A stretch of 64,000 nt of DNA. Source: Sphingosinicellaceae bacterium (GTDB lineage: Bacteria; Pseudomonadota; Alphaproteobacteria; Sphingomonadales; Sphingomonadaceae). A model generated the notes under the pieces. The model saw only the letters and a list, made by a program, of their open reading frames with translations, was not told where the DNA came from and made no database searches. The first letter of the stretch is position 1, and each line of letters begins with the position of its first letter. A program made the translations under genes and the position numbers. The stretch is taken from contig CP079108.1 in assembly GCA_019285715.1 (NCBI GenBank), positions 3,177,001 to 3,241,000 of the forward strand. The letters are read 5' to 3'. Of this stretch, positions 46,251-54,039 are shown piece after piece.

Positions 46251-47561
46251 ATGCTGCATGTCGCGATCGTCGGCTCGGGTCCAGCCGGCTTTTACACCGC
46301 GGAGGGGCTGGTCAAGACCTTCGGCGAGGGTGTCCATGTCGACATCATCGACCGGCTGCCGACGCCCTACGGCCTGATCCGTGCGGGTGTCGCCCCCGAC
46401 CACCAGTCGATCAAGGCGGTCGACAAGCGCTATGCCGCGACCGCGGTGCTGCCGCAGGTGCGCTTCGTCGGGCATGTCGAGGTCGGGCCGAAGAACGGCC
46501 ATGCGGGGGTGACGATCCCGGAGCTGCTCGGGCTGTACGACGCGGTCGTGCTCGCCACCGGCGCCCCGCTCGACCGGCCGCTCGGCGTACCGGGCGAGGA
46601 CCTGCCCGGGGTGATCGGGTCGTCGGCGTTCGTCGGCTGGTACAACGGCCACCCCGATTTCGCCGACCTCGAGGTGCCGCTCGGCCACCCGGGCGCCTGC
46701 GTCATCGGCAACGGCAACGTCGCCATCGACGTCGCCCGCATCCTCGCCAAGACACCGGAGGAGCTGGGGGCGTCCGACATCGTCCGCCACACCCGCGAGG
46801 TGCTCGAGCACAGCAAGATCGAGCGCATCCACCTGATCGGCCGGCGCGGCCCCTACCAGGCGAGCTTCACGCCGAAGGAGATGGGCGAGCTCGGGCACCT
46901 CGCGCGCGCGCAGCCCTATGTGCACGCCGAGCATTTGCCCGATGCCGCCGGCGACGCGGCGCTGGAGCCGGGGCTGCGCAAGACCGTCGGCCACCTGCGG
47001 TCGTTCGCGGCCACGGAAGCTCAGGGCAAGCCGCTGGCGATCCGCTTCGACTTCCTGACCCGCCCGGTCGCGGTCGAGCAGGCCGGCGACCACCTCCGCC
47101 TGATCGTCGAGGGTACGCGGCTCGACGGCGACATGGCGGTCGGCACCGGAGAAATGCGGTCGATCGACTGCGGGCTGATCGTCACCTGCATCGGCTACCG
47201 GACCTCGCCGATCGAGGGCGTCGCCTACGACGAGCGCGCCGGGCGCTTCCTGAACAGCGACGGGCGGATCGAGGCCGGGCTATACGCCACCGGCTGGGCC
47301 CGGCGCGGACCGTCGGGCACGATCGGCACCAACCGGCCGGACGCCTTCGCGGTGATCGAGCGCATCGCGGCCGAGGTCGTGCCGTCCGGCAAGGCCGGCA
47401 GCGACGGCCTCGACGCGTTGCTCGGCGGTCGCGGGATCGTGCCGACGACCTTCGCCCACTGGCAGCGCATCGACGCCGCCGAGGTCGCCGCTGCAAGGCC
47501 GGGCAGCCCGCGCGAGAAGTTCGTCCGCCGCGCCGACTTGCTGGGAGCCTCCGGAGGCTGA
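46251..47561 (+). CDS. adrenodoxin-reductase-type ferredoxin--NADP+ reductase
   Basis: A flavoprotein of 436 residues that shuttles electrons between NADPH and a ferredoxin. The FAD loop is VAIVGSGPAGFYTAEGL (residues 4-20). It is followed by PTPYGLIRAGVAPDHQSIK, a hallmark of adrenodoxin/FprA-type reductases, and the NADP loop VIGNGNVAIDVARILAK (about 158-174). The C-terminal FAD contact is GWARRGPSGTIGTNRPDA. The most likely partner is an adrenodoxin-type [2Fe-2S] ferredoxin such as the one at 494-811; this is inference from class, not position. GGGGAGAG precedes the ATG. Confidence 0.93.
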   Translation: MLHVAIVGSGPAGFYTAEGLVKTFGEGVHVDIIDRLPTPYGLIRAGVAPDHQSIKAVDKRYAATAVLPQVRFVGHVEVGPKNGHAGVTIPELLGLYDAVVLATGAPLDRPLGVPGEDLPGVIGSSAFVGWYNGHPDFADLEVPLGHPGACVIGNGNVAIDVARILAKTPEELGASDIVRHTREVLEHSKIERIHLIGRRGPYQASFTPKEMGELGHLARAQPYVHAEHLPDAAGDAALEPGLRKTVGHLRSFAATEAQGKPLAIRFDFLTRPVAVEQAGDHLRLIVEGTRLDGDMAVGTGEMRSIDCGLIVTCIGYRTSPIEGVAYDERAGRFLNSDGRIEAGLYATGWARRGPSGTIGTNRPDAFAVIERIAAEVVPSGKAGSDGLDALLGGRGIVPTTFAHWQRIDAAEVAAARPGSPREKFVRRADLLGASGG

Positions 47562-47621
47562 AGCGCTCGCCGTAACCCGCTCAAGATGTTAAGAGGCGGG
47601 TAAGCTGCGGAGGGTTCGACG

Positions 47622-49448
47622 ATGCTCGGCGCGCGCCTGCTGATCGCTGCCTGCCTCGCCCTGCTGGCCGGAGCGCCGGGCGCTGCGGCCAGCCGGTATG
47701 ATGCGGAGCGGACGACGAGGGTCAGCCCCGCCATCGCGGCCGGACGCGCGACCGTCCCGCCGCCATCGGCACCCCGCCAGTTCACCGTCGGCGACGTCAG
47801 CACCCAGGAACTCCGCGCGAGCTTCCAGACCTATGTCGCCAGAACCTGCGGGTTGCGGCTGTTCCGCGTCTCGACGCGCTACGTGGCCTCGAACCTCGAG
47901 CGCGGCGCGATGGTGGGGCCGAGCGTCCCGGCATACGGCCAGACGGTCGGCTGCGGCCGCGGCGTCCTGGTGCAGCTGTCGGAGGGGCCGTCGTCGCCGC
48001 CCGACCGGCAGCCGCCACGCGAAACGCCGCCGGTGATCATCGACACGTATACGCCGCCGCGAGAGCAGCCGCTGCTGGTCGACAATTTCCGCAATATCAA
48101 TCGCATCCCGCGCTTCGAGGCGCGCGTCGCGCAGAAGTGCGGCTCCGGCTTTTCGGTCTCCCGGCTGCAGCGGCCGTCGAGCCGGCCGCCGGGCCAGTAC
48201 GACGGGCAGCAGCCCGATCCGGAGACCGTCTACGAGTGCGGCATGCCGGTGACGGTGTGGACGGCGGCGGCGCGGGAGGTGCCGGACCTGCTGGTCGGCG
48301 ACCTCAGCGTCGATGGCGGGCACGCGCTGGCGCAGCAGGTTGCCCGGAAGTGCGACCAGGAACTCCAGATCGACAACCAGGAGCGCCATGCCCCCTCCGA
48401 TCCCGGGGCGTTTGTCAGCCAGTCGCCGCCGCCCGCGACGGTCTATCGCTGTGGGATGGGGGTGACGATCGTCCGTTCGCTCGGGCAGGTCGAGGCGTGG
48501 CTGATGCCGGAGCTGCGCGGAAAGGCCGACGTCGTCCGACTGGAGGCCGACGCCCGGGATCGCTGCCAGGGCCACGGGCTTGCCGTTGCGGCATCGAACG
48601 AACCATCGGATCGCCCTCGCGGCACGGTGCTGAGCCAGGACCCGCAGGCTGGCACGCGCATCAATTGCGCGACGCGGATCACGCTGACGGTGGCGGTGCC
48701 GCAGGAGAGCCCGGTCAGCGTCATCTACGTCGGCAACCTCGACACCGAGGCCGGCATCGACACGCTCCAGCATGCGGCGGACGGCTGCCCGGGCGGTCTA
48801 ACCGTTGCCCGGACGAGTCGCGAATCGACCCTGCCGGTAGGCGCGTTCGACGGCCAGACGCCGTCGCCAGCAACGGTGTTCACCTGCGGGATGGCGGTGA
48901 CGGCGTGGACGTCGCGCGGGCCGGCACCGCCCCCGATCCCCTCACTTCCCGACCTGGTCGACCACGACCTCGCCGCCGTGACCGACTGGGCGAATGCCGT
49001 GGCGAAGGCGTGCGGACACGCGCCCGCGATCGGCGTGACCCACGAAGTCTCGCAGACCCAATCTCCCGGAACGGTGCTCAAGCAAACACCAGCAGCAGGC
49101 GATTTCGCGTGCAGCGACCGGCTGGATGTCACGGTGGCAGTTGCGGGGCCATCCGACGTTGGCCCGGGCAACGACAAGAACACGGGCACGGGCACCGGCA
49201 CCGGCACCGGCGGGATCTGGCCCTACATCGTCGCTGCGCTCGCCGTCGCAGCGGTGGCGGGTGGAGCGCTGTGGTGGTTCCTGACGCCCCGGCTGGTGTT
49301 CGGCGTCCCCAGGTTCGGTGGCTCGACCGAGGCCGAGGGGCTGGCCGGTGCGCTCCCGCTGATCGCCCTCGAAGCCCGCGCCGGCACCGCCGAGGTCTCG
49401 GAGCCCGCGCTGCCGATCGACAAAGTGGAGACCGACGATGGCCGATAG
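47622..49448 (+). CDS. exported protein with six PASTA-like, cysteine-paired repeats and a C-terminal membrane anchor
   Basis: A 608-residue envelope protein. A signal peptide (1-23) is followed by six repeats of about 70-97 residues. Each has one cysteine pair 33-35 residues apart: 76/111, 173/206, 244/277, 315/349, 389/422, 464/497. Inside each pair lies the PASTA-like phrase G-x-V-x-x-Q-x-P-x-x-G/T (for example GTVLSQDPQAGTRINC), where PASTA domains bind peptidoglycan. A Thr-Gly linker (521-530), coded by a 6-bp tandem repeat, leads to one membrane helix (533-554, PYIVAALAVAAVAGGALWWF) and a 54-residue tail presumably in the cytoplasm. No kinase or transglycosylase domain is attached. It overlaps the next gene by 11 bp. 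Regular PASTA domains do not carry this cysteine pair. Function unknown. Confidence 0.8.
   Translation: MLGARLLIAACLALLAGAPGAAASRYDAERTTRVSPAIAAGRATVPPPSAPRQFTVGDVSTQELRASFQTYVARTCGLRLFRVSTRYVASNLERGAMVGPSVPAYGQTVGCGRGVLVQLSEGPSSPPDRQPPRETPPVIIDTYTPPREQPLLVDNFRNINRIPRFEARVAQKCGSGFSVSRLQRPSSRPPGQYDGQQPDPETVYECGMPVTVWTAAAREVPDLLVGDLSVDGGHALAQQVARKCDQELQIDNQERHAPSDPGAFVSQSPPPATVYRCGMGVTIVRSLGQVEAWLMPELRGKADVVRLEADARDRCQGHGLAVAASNEPSDRPRGTVLSQDPQAGTRINCATRITLTVAVPQESPVSVIYVGNLDTEAGIDTLQHAADGCPGGLTVARTSRESTLPVGAFDGQTPSPATVFTCGMAVTAWTSRGPAPPPIPSLPDLVDHDLAAVTDWANAVAKACGHAPAIGVTHEVSQTQSPGTVLKQTPAAGDFACSDRLDVTVAVAGPSDVGPGNDKNTGTGTGTGTGGIWPYIVAALAVAAVAGGALWWFLTPRLVFGVPRFGGSTEAEGLAGALPLIALEARAGTAEVSEPALPIDKVETDDGR
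49188..49214 (+). repeat. GGCACG/CGGCAC 6-bp tandem repeat
   Basis: Four and a half copies of a GGCACC/GGCACG hexamer coding the Thr-Gly linker before the membrane helix of the PASTA-like protein. Such a run could vary in length by slippage without breaking the frame. Confidence 0.7.
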
Positions 49449-49992
49449 CCCGATCCTGCTGAGCAGCCTCCTCGCCGACACCCGCGGCGCGGTCGACGAG
49501 GTCGTCCACGCCAAGGCGGCCGAACGCCCCGACGCGGCGCTGCTCGGCAAGGCACTGACCCGGCTCGGCGATGCCGTCGACGGCGGCGTCCGCAAGGCCT
49601 GCAACAAGGACCTCGTCGGGCTGCTGGTCGAAGGCTGGGGCAAGGCAATGGAGCTGCGCGGCTACGGCGATCCTGCTAAATATCCGCCGCCACACACCAC
49701 CCGCATGTTCGTCGGCAAGCACCCGATGAAGGTCTCGGTCGACCCCGAACTGACGCTGAGCATCGGCACTCTGAAGTTCCCGCTCGAGTTCATCGTCGAG
49801 TTCGTCGCGACGGTGAACGCGGTGCGCCTGACCATCGTCGACGGCGCGATCACCGACGTCGATATCGGCACGCTCGAGGTCGGGGCAAAGCTGCGCTGGG
49901 GCACGACAGAGGTGCCGCTGCCGCTCAAGACCCGCGAGATCAAGCTGCCGGGGCACTTCGGGATCACCCCGCCGTTCGCGATCCCACACTGA
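49438..49992 (+). CDS. unknown protein coupled to the PASTA-like protein
   Basis: A 184-residue protein I do not recognise. The first 60 residues are helical (DTRGAVDEVVHAKAAERPDA), the rest is beta-rich, with HPMKVSVDPELTLSIGTLKF, VNAVRLTIVDGAITDVDIG and VGAKLRWGTTEVPLPLKTREI. Several strands end in a PxxFG-type close. There is no signal peptide or membrane helix, so it is probably cytoplasmic and could contact the tail of the membrane partner. Its ATG lies 11 bp inside the PASTA-like gene, which signals coupled translation and a shared function. Confidence 0.72.
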   Translation: MADSPILLSSLLADTRGAVDEVVHAKAAERPDAALLGKALTRLGDAVDGGVRKACNKDLVGLLVEGWGKAMELRGYGDPAKYPPPHTTRMFVGKHPMKVSVDPELTLSIGTLKFPLEFIVEFVATVNAVRLTIVDGAITDVDIGTLEVGAKLRWGTTEVPLPLKTREIKLPGHFGITPPFAIPH

Positions 49993-50050
49993 GGACGCTA
50001 GCGGGTTGCGCGTGCCACCGCCCGCCGCTATAGCCGCCGCTCTTCATCGT

Positions 50051-50127
50051 CGGGGCGTAGCTCAGCCTGGTAGAGCACTGTCTTCGGGAGGCAGGGGCCG
50101 GAGGTTCGAATCCTCTCGCCCCGACCA
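50051..50127 (+). tRNA. tRNA-Pro (anticodon CGG)
   Basis: A 77-nt gene with encoded CCA. The acceptor stem is CGGGGCG / CGCCCCG. The anticodon stem CTGTC / GGCAG encloses TTCGGGA with anticodon CGG, reading CCG. The T arm has GTTCGAATC. The pirin gene begins 71 bp downstream. Confidence 0.97.
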
Positions 50128-50198
50128 TGAAGCGCCCGTCCCGGGGGCACAGCACACCCGGCCAGGGGCCGCAGCAGACATAGCGAAGGAGTTCGCGC

Positions 50199-51125
50199 AT
50201 GACCGTCCGGGCGAGCGAGATCGACGGCGTCGACATGGTCATCGTGCCGCCGACGAAGGACCTCGGCGACGGCTTCACGGTGCGCCGCGCCTTGCCCTCG
50301 GCGCAGCGCCGCATGGTCGGGCCGTTCATCTTCTTCGACCAGATGGGCCCGGTGACGCTGACCAGCGGCCACGGCCTGGATGTTCGCCCGCACCCGCACA
50401 TCGGGCTGGCCACGGTCACTTACCTGTTCGACGGCGAGATCATGCACCGTGACAGCGTCGGCTCGGTCCAGGCGATCCGCCCGGGCGAGGTCAACTGGAT
50501 GACCGCGGGCTCGGGCATCGTCCATTCGGAGCGTACCCGGCCCGAGGTTCGCGCGCATGGCGGCGACCTGTTCGGGCTGCAGACGTGGATCGCGCTGCCG
50601 GTCGCGCACGAGGAAACCGCCCCCGCCTTCGCCCACCACAAGGCCCACGAGATCCCCAAGGCGGAAGCCGGCGGCGTTGCGCTGACCGTGGTTGCGGGAG
50701 CCTCGGACGGGCTGCGCTCCCCCGTCGCGACCTTCTCCGACATGGTCTACGTCGACATCGCGATGGCGCCCGGAACCCGTTACCAGCTCGGCACCGAGCA
50801 CGTCGAACGGGCGGTCTATGTCGTCTCCGGCGCGGTCGCGGTCGCGGGCCAGACCGGCGGCTTCGCGACCGGCGAGCTGGTGGTGTTCAAGCCCGGTGCC
50901 GAGATCGTCCTGCAGGCGGTCGGCGCGACCCGGCTGATGCTGGTCGGCGGCGAGCCCTTCCCCGAACCGCGCCATATCGAGTGGAACTTCGTGTCGAGCT
51001 CCAGGGACCGCATCGAGCAGGCCAAGGCCGACTGGCGCGCCCGCCGGTTCGCGGAGGTGCCGGAGGAGAGCGAGTTCATCCCGCTGCCCGGCGAACCGGA
51101 GGCGGCCGTCGTCCGCTATCCGTGA
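50199..51125 (+). CDS. pirin family protein
   Basis: A cupin-fold metalloprotein of 308 residues. The pirin metal-binding residues are in [19 protein letters not shown] and SGIVHSERT (His-x-His and His-x-x-Glu ligands). Bacterial pirins have been linked to quercetin oxidation and to regulation of central metabolism, but the role of most is unknown. The C-terminal cupin has [13 protein letters not shown]. It starts 71 bp after tRNA-Pro and has an AAGGAG-type site before the ATG. Confidence 0.92.
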   Translation: MTVRASEIDGVDMVIVPPTKDLGDGFTVRRALPSAQRRMVGPFIFFDQMGPVTLTSGHGLDVRPHPHIGLATVTYLFDGEIMHRDSVGSVQAIRPGEVNWMTAGSGIVHSERTRPEVRAHGGDLFGLQTWIALPVAHEETAPAFAHHKAHEIPKAEAGGVALTVVAGASDGLRSPVATFSDMVYVDIAMAPGTRYQLGTEHVERAVYVVSGAVAVAGQTGGFATGELVVFKPGAEIVLQAVGATRLMLVGGEPFPEPRHIEWNFVSSSRDRIEQAKADWRARRFAEVPEESEFIPLPGEPEAAVVRYP

Positions 51126-51235
51126 GGCTTTTGGGCATCACTCGATGCCGTTAGGTCACTTGGCCAGCCAAGCCCCTCAAGTTGTAACAAACAACATATA
51201 GTGGCCCCTCAGGCGAGGTAGCGGGCGACCGGCGC

Positions 51236-52153
51236 ATGGCTTCACAACCAGTTGTAGCACTGGACCAACTGGTCCGCATCGCGGCCGTAGCGCCGCTGGC
51301 CCAGAAACCGTCGTGGGTCGACGACGAGGACGGTGGCGACGACGGGAGCAAGCGCAAGCTGCGTCCCCGCACCGTCTGGATTTCCGACACCCACCTCGGC
51401 ACCGCGGGCTGCAATGCGGTGCTGCTGCTCGACTTCCTGAAGTCGGTGCAGCCCGAGACCTTGTACCTGGTCGGCGACATCATCGACGGGTGGCGGCTCA
51501 AGCGCGGCTGGTACTGGCCGCCGCTGCACAACGACATCGTCCGCCGCGTCCTCAAGCTGGCCCACAAGGGCACCCGCGTTGTCTACATCCCGGGCAACCA
51601 CGACGAGGCGCTGCGCGACTTCACCGGACTCAACTTCGGCGGCGTCGAGGTGCTGCCCGAGGTCATCCACGTCACCGCCGACGGACGCCGGCTGCTGGTC
51701 CTCCACGGCGACGAATTCGACGGCGTCGTGCTGTACGCGCGCTGGCTGGCGTTCCTCGGCGACCGTGCCTACGCGCTGCTGCTGCGGCTGAACGTCGTCT
51801 TCAACGCGGTACGGCGGCGCTTCGGCCTACCCTACTGGTCGCTGTCGGCGCACGTGAAGAAGAAGGTCAAGAACGCCGTCGCCTTCATCTCGCGGTTCGA
51901 GGAGGCGGTCGCCCACGCCGCCCGGGACCGCGGCGTCGACGGGGTGATCTGCGGCCACATCCACTCGGCCGAGATCCGCGAGTTCGCCGGCGTCACTTAC
52001 TACAACGACGGCGACTGGGTGGAGAGCTGCACGGCATTGCTCGAGCACCCCGACGGCCGGATGGAGATCATCGACTGGGCCGAGCGCACCGCCGCAGCGC
52101 GCAGCCGCGTTGTCCCGGTCGCCGCAGCGGCACTGATCCCGGTTCCCGCTTGA
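51236..52153 (+). CDS. UDP-2,3-diacylglucosamine diphosphatase-like metallophosphoesterase (LpxH-like)
   Basis: A calcineurin-type phosphoesterase of 305 residues. The dinuclear metal site is complete: WISDTHLG, LVGDIIDGW, IPGNHDEAL, VLHGDEFDG and VICGHIHSAEIR. This is the extended LpxH-like subfamily found in alphaproteobacteria, with extra helices (YALLLRLNVVFNAVRRRFG), rather than canonical LpxH or LpxI. The N-terminal 35 residues before the domain are variable and acidic, and the first methionine is the least certain point. It probably hydrolyses a phosphodiester or pyrophosphate of a lipid or sugar-nucleotide precursor. The glycosyltransferase gene follows 62 bp later, a pairing seen in related bacteria. 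Confidence 0.88.
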   Translation: MASQPVVALDQLVRIAAVAPLAQKPSWVDDEDGGDDGSKRKLRPRTVWISDTHLGTAGCNAVLLLDFLKSVQPETLYLVGDIIDGWRLKRGWYWPPLHNDIVRRVLKLAHKGTRVVYIPGNHDEALRDFTGLNFGGVEVLPEVIHVTADGRRLLVLHGDEFDGVVLYARWLAFLGDRAYALLLRLNVVFNAVRRRFGLPYWSLSAHVKKKVKNAVAFISRFEEAVAHAARDRGVDGVICGHIHSAEIREFAGVTYYNDGDWVESCTALLEHPDGRMEIIDWAERTAAARSRVVPVAAAALIPVPA

Positions 52154-52215
52154 GCATTATTCTCGCGACGCGCCCGGCTAGGGTGGATACCCCGGCCGCG
52201 ACGCCGGTTGCGCGT

Positions 52216-53262
52216 ATGATGCCGATGCGGATCACTCTGGTCAGCGATGCCTGGACGCCCCAGGTCAACGGCGTCGTGCGGACGCTGGCGACGACGGTGG
52301 CGATGCTCCGCGAACGCGGTCACGCGGTCCAGACGGTGACGCCCGACCTGTTCGTCTCGCTGCCGTGCCCGACCTATCCGGAGATCCGGCTGGCGCTGAC
52401 CACGCGGGGCCGGATCGCGAAAATGATCGAGGGCTTCGCGCCGGAGGCGGTCCACATCGCCACCGAGGGCCCGCTCGGCTGGCTGGCGCGCGGCTGGTGC
52501 ATCGCCAACCGGGTGCCGTTCACGACCTCGTTCCACACCCGTTTTCCGGACTACGTCGCGGCGCGGATCGGCTTCGGCAGCGAGCGACTGTGGCGGCTGG
52601 TGAAGCACTTCCATGCGCCGGCAACGCACGTCCTGACCGCGACCCAGCGGCTCGCGGTCGAGCTGCGCGAGCGGGGCCTGCCGCGCACCCTGCCGTGGTC
52701 GCGCGGTGTCGACCTGACGCTCTTCAACCCGCACGTCATGCCGCACCCTGCCCTGCGCGACCTGCCGCGCCCGATCCAGTTGTGCGTCGGGCGGGTGGCT
52801 GTCGAGAAGAACCTGCAGGCATTTCTCGACCTCGACCGGCCGGGCAGCAAGATCGTCGTCGGGGCTGGCCCCGCACTCGGCGAGCTGAAGGCGCGCTACC
52901 CCGAGGTGCGTTTCCTGGGCGCGCTCCACGGCGCGGCGTTGGCTTCCGCCTACGCTGCGGCGGACGTGTTCGTCTTCCCGAGCCTGACCGACACGTTCGG
53001 GCTGGTGATGATCGAGGCGCTGGCCTGCGGCACGCCCGTCGCGGGCTTTGCGGTCGCCGGGCCGCTGGATGTCGTCGGGGATGCGGGGCGCGGCGTGGTC
53101 CCCGGGTTCGATGCCGTTATCGGCGCGATCGACGACGACCTTGGCACCGCGATCGACCGGGCGATGACCGCGGATCGCGACGACTGCGCTGCCTACGCAC
53201 GAAACTTCAGCTGGGAACGCTGCGTCGACCAGTTCGTCGCGGCGCTGGTGCCGACGGTCTAG
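52216..53262 (+). CDS. glycosyltransferase family 4
   Basis: A GT-B-fold transferase of about 348 residues, similar to mannosyl- or glucosyltransferases acting on lipids. The donor-side motif ITLVSDAWTPQVNGVVRTL (about 5-23) opens the N-terminal domain. IATEGPLGWLARGWC and FTTSFHTRFPDYV follow, then the C-terminal domain with LCVGRVAVEKNLQAFLDL and the EX7E-type motif in FPSLTDTFGLVMIEALACG. The ATG at 52216 is one of three close in-frame starts (52219, 52225) and none has a strong ribosome-binding site; a GTG further upstream is possible. With the LpxH-like enzyme it may serve glycolipid synthesis. Confidence 0.88.
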   Translation: MMPMRITLVSDAWTPQVNGVVRTLATTVAMLRERGHAVQTVTPDLFVSLPCPTYPEIRLALTTRGRIAKMIEGFAPEAVHIATEGPLGWLARGWCIANRVPFTTSFHTRFPDYVAARIGFGSERLWRLVKHFHAPATHVLTATQRLAVELRERGLPRTLPWSRGVDLTLFNPHVMPHPALRDLPRPIQLCVGRVAVEKNLQAFLDLDRPGSKIVVGAGPALGELKARYPEVRFLGALHGAALASAYAAADVFVFPSLTDTFGLVMIEALACGTPVAGFAVAGPLDVVGDAGRGVVPGFDAVIGAIDDDLGTAIDRAMTADRDDCAAYARNFSWERCVDQFVAALVPTV

Positions 53263-53292
53263 GCGCAGGCGCGCCAGCGTACCGCGCCAGCA

Positions 53293-53943
53293 CTAGGCGT
53301 ATTCGCGTAGCCTCATGTCCATCGCGAGTTGGGTCCGACTCTCCAGACCGAGCTTCGCATAGACGTTGTGGAGGTGCATCTTGACGGTGCCCTCGGAAAT
53401 TCCGAGCGTGCCGGCGATGACGCGGTTGCGCTGGCCGGCGGCGACCAGCCGGGCGACATCGCGCTCGCGCCGGGTCAGCAGCGAAGGCGTCGCGGCCTGT
53501 CGCTGGGCCATGCGGTCATAGGCAGTCTTCATGGCGCGCGGATCGAGCCACTGTTCACCGTCGGCGACCGTCACGATGCATTGCTGGACCATCTCGAGCG
53601 GCGCGTTGCGCTGGAGCAGGCCGTCGACGGCAAGCTCGACCGCCTCGATCGGCACGTCGCTGTCACCCTCGTTGCAGAACAGGATGATCCGGGTCGGAAG
53701 GCCCGCGCCGCGCGCGTTGCGGAGGAGCTCGACGCCACCGGGCGTCATGCCATTGAAGTCGAAGATCGCGAGGTCGGGGGCCCGCTTGAGCATCGCGGCA
53801 AGGACCGATCCCCCCTCGTGGAAAGGCGGATCGACCGTGAATCCGTTACCCTTCAGGAGATCGGAGAGCGCTGCCGCGAGCAGCGGCAGGGCACTCCCGA
53901 TAATAGCGTGGCGAACAAGCACGTCACGATCAATCAACAACAT
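53293..53943 (-). CDS. NarL/LuxR-type response regulator with atypical receiver
   Basis: A 216-residue regulator. The N-terminal receiver has the acidic start MLLIDRDVLVR, phosphoacceptor Asp62 in AIFDFNGMTPGG, and the IILFCNEGDSD strand. The normally invariant Lys (here in GLLQRNAP) appears replaced by Arg, which often alters or abolishes phosphorylation-dependent switching. A LuxR helix-turn-helix at 150-210 has LTRRERDVARLVAAGQRNRVIA and SEGTVKMHLHNVYAKLG, fully typical. No cognate kinase is next to it. Spacing to neighbours is loose, so it is an orphan gene; targets are unknown. Confidence 0.88.
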   Translation of the reverse strand: MLLIDRDVLVRHAIIGSALPLLAAALSDLLKGNGFTVDPPFHEGGSVLAAMLKRAPDLAIFDFNGMTPGGVELLRNARGAGLPTRIILFCNEGDSDVPIEAVELAVDGLLQRNAPLEMVQQCIVTVADGEQWLDPRAMKTAYDRMAQRQAATPSLLTRRERDVARLVAAGQRNRVIAGTLGISEGTVKMHLHNVYAKLGLESRTQLAMDMRLREYA

Positions 53944-54039
53944 ATGACCTTCAAATCTGCCGGACCGATCGAAGGTACGCAGACTTTCGGTCTACGGATG
54001 CGTCGTCGGACTTCTGCCTGTCACAATAGATCGAGGAGC

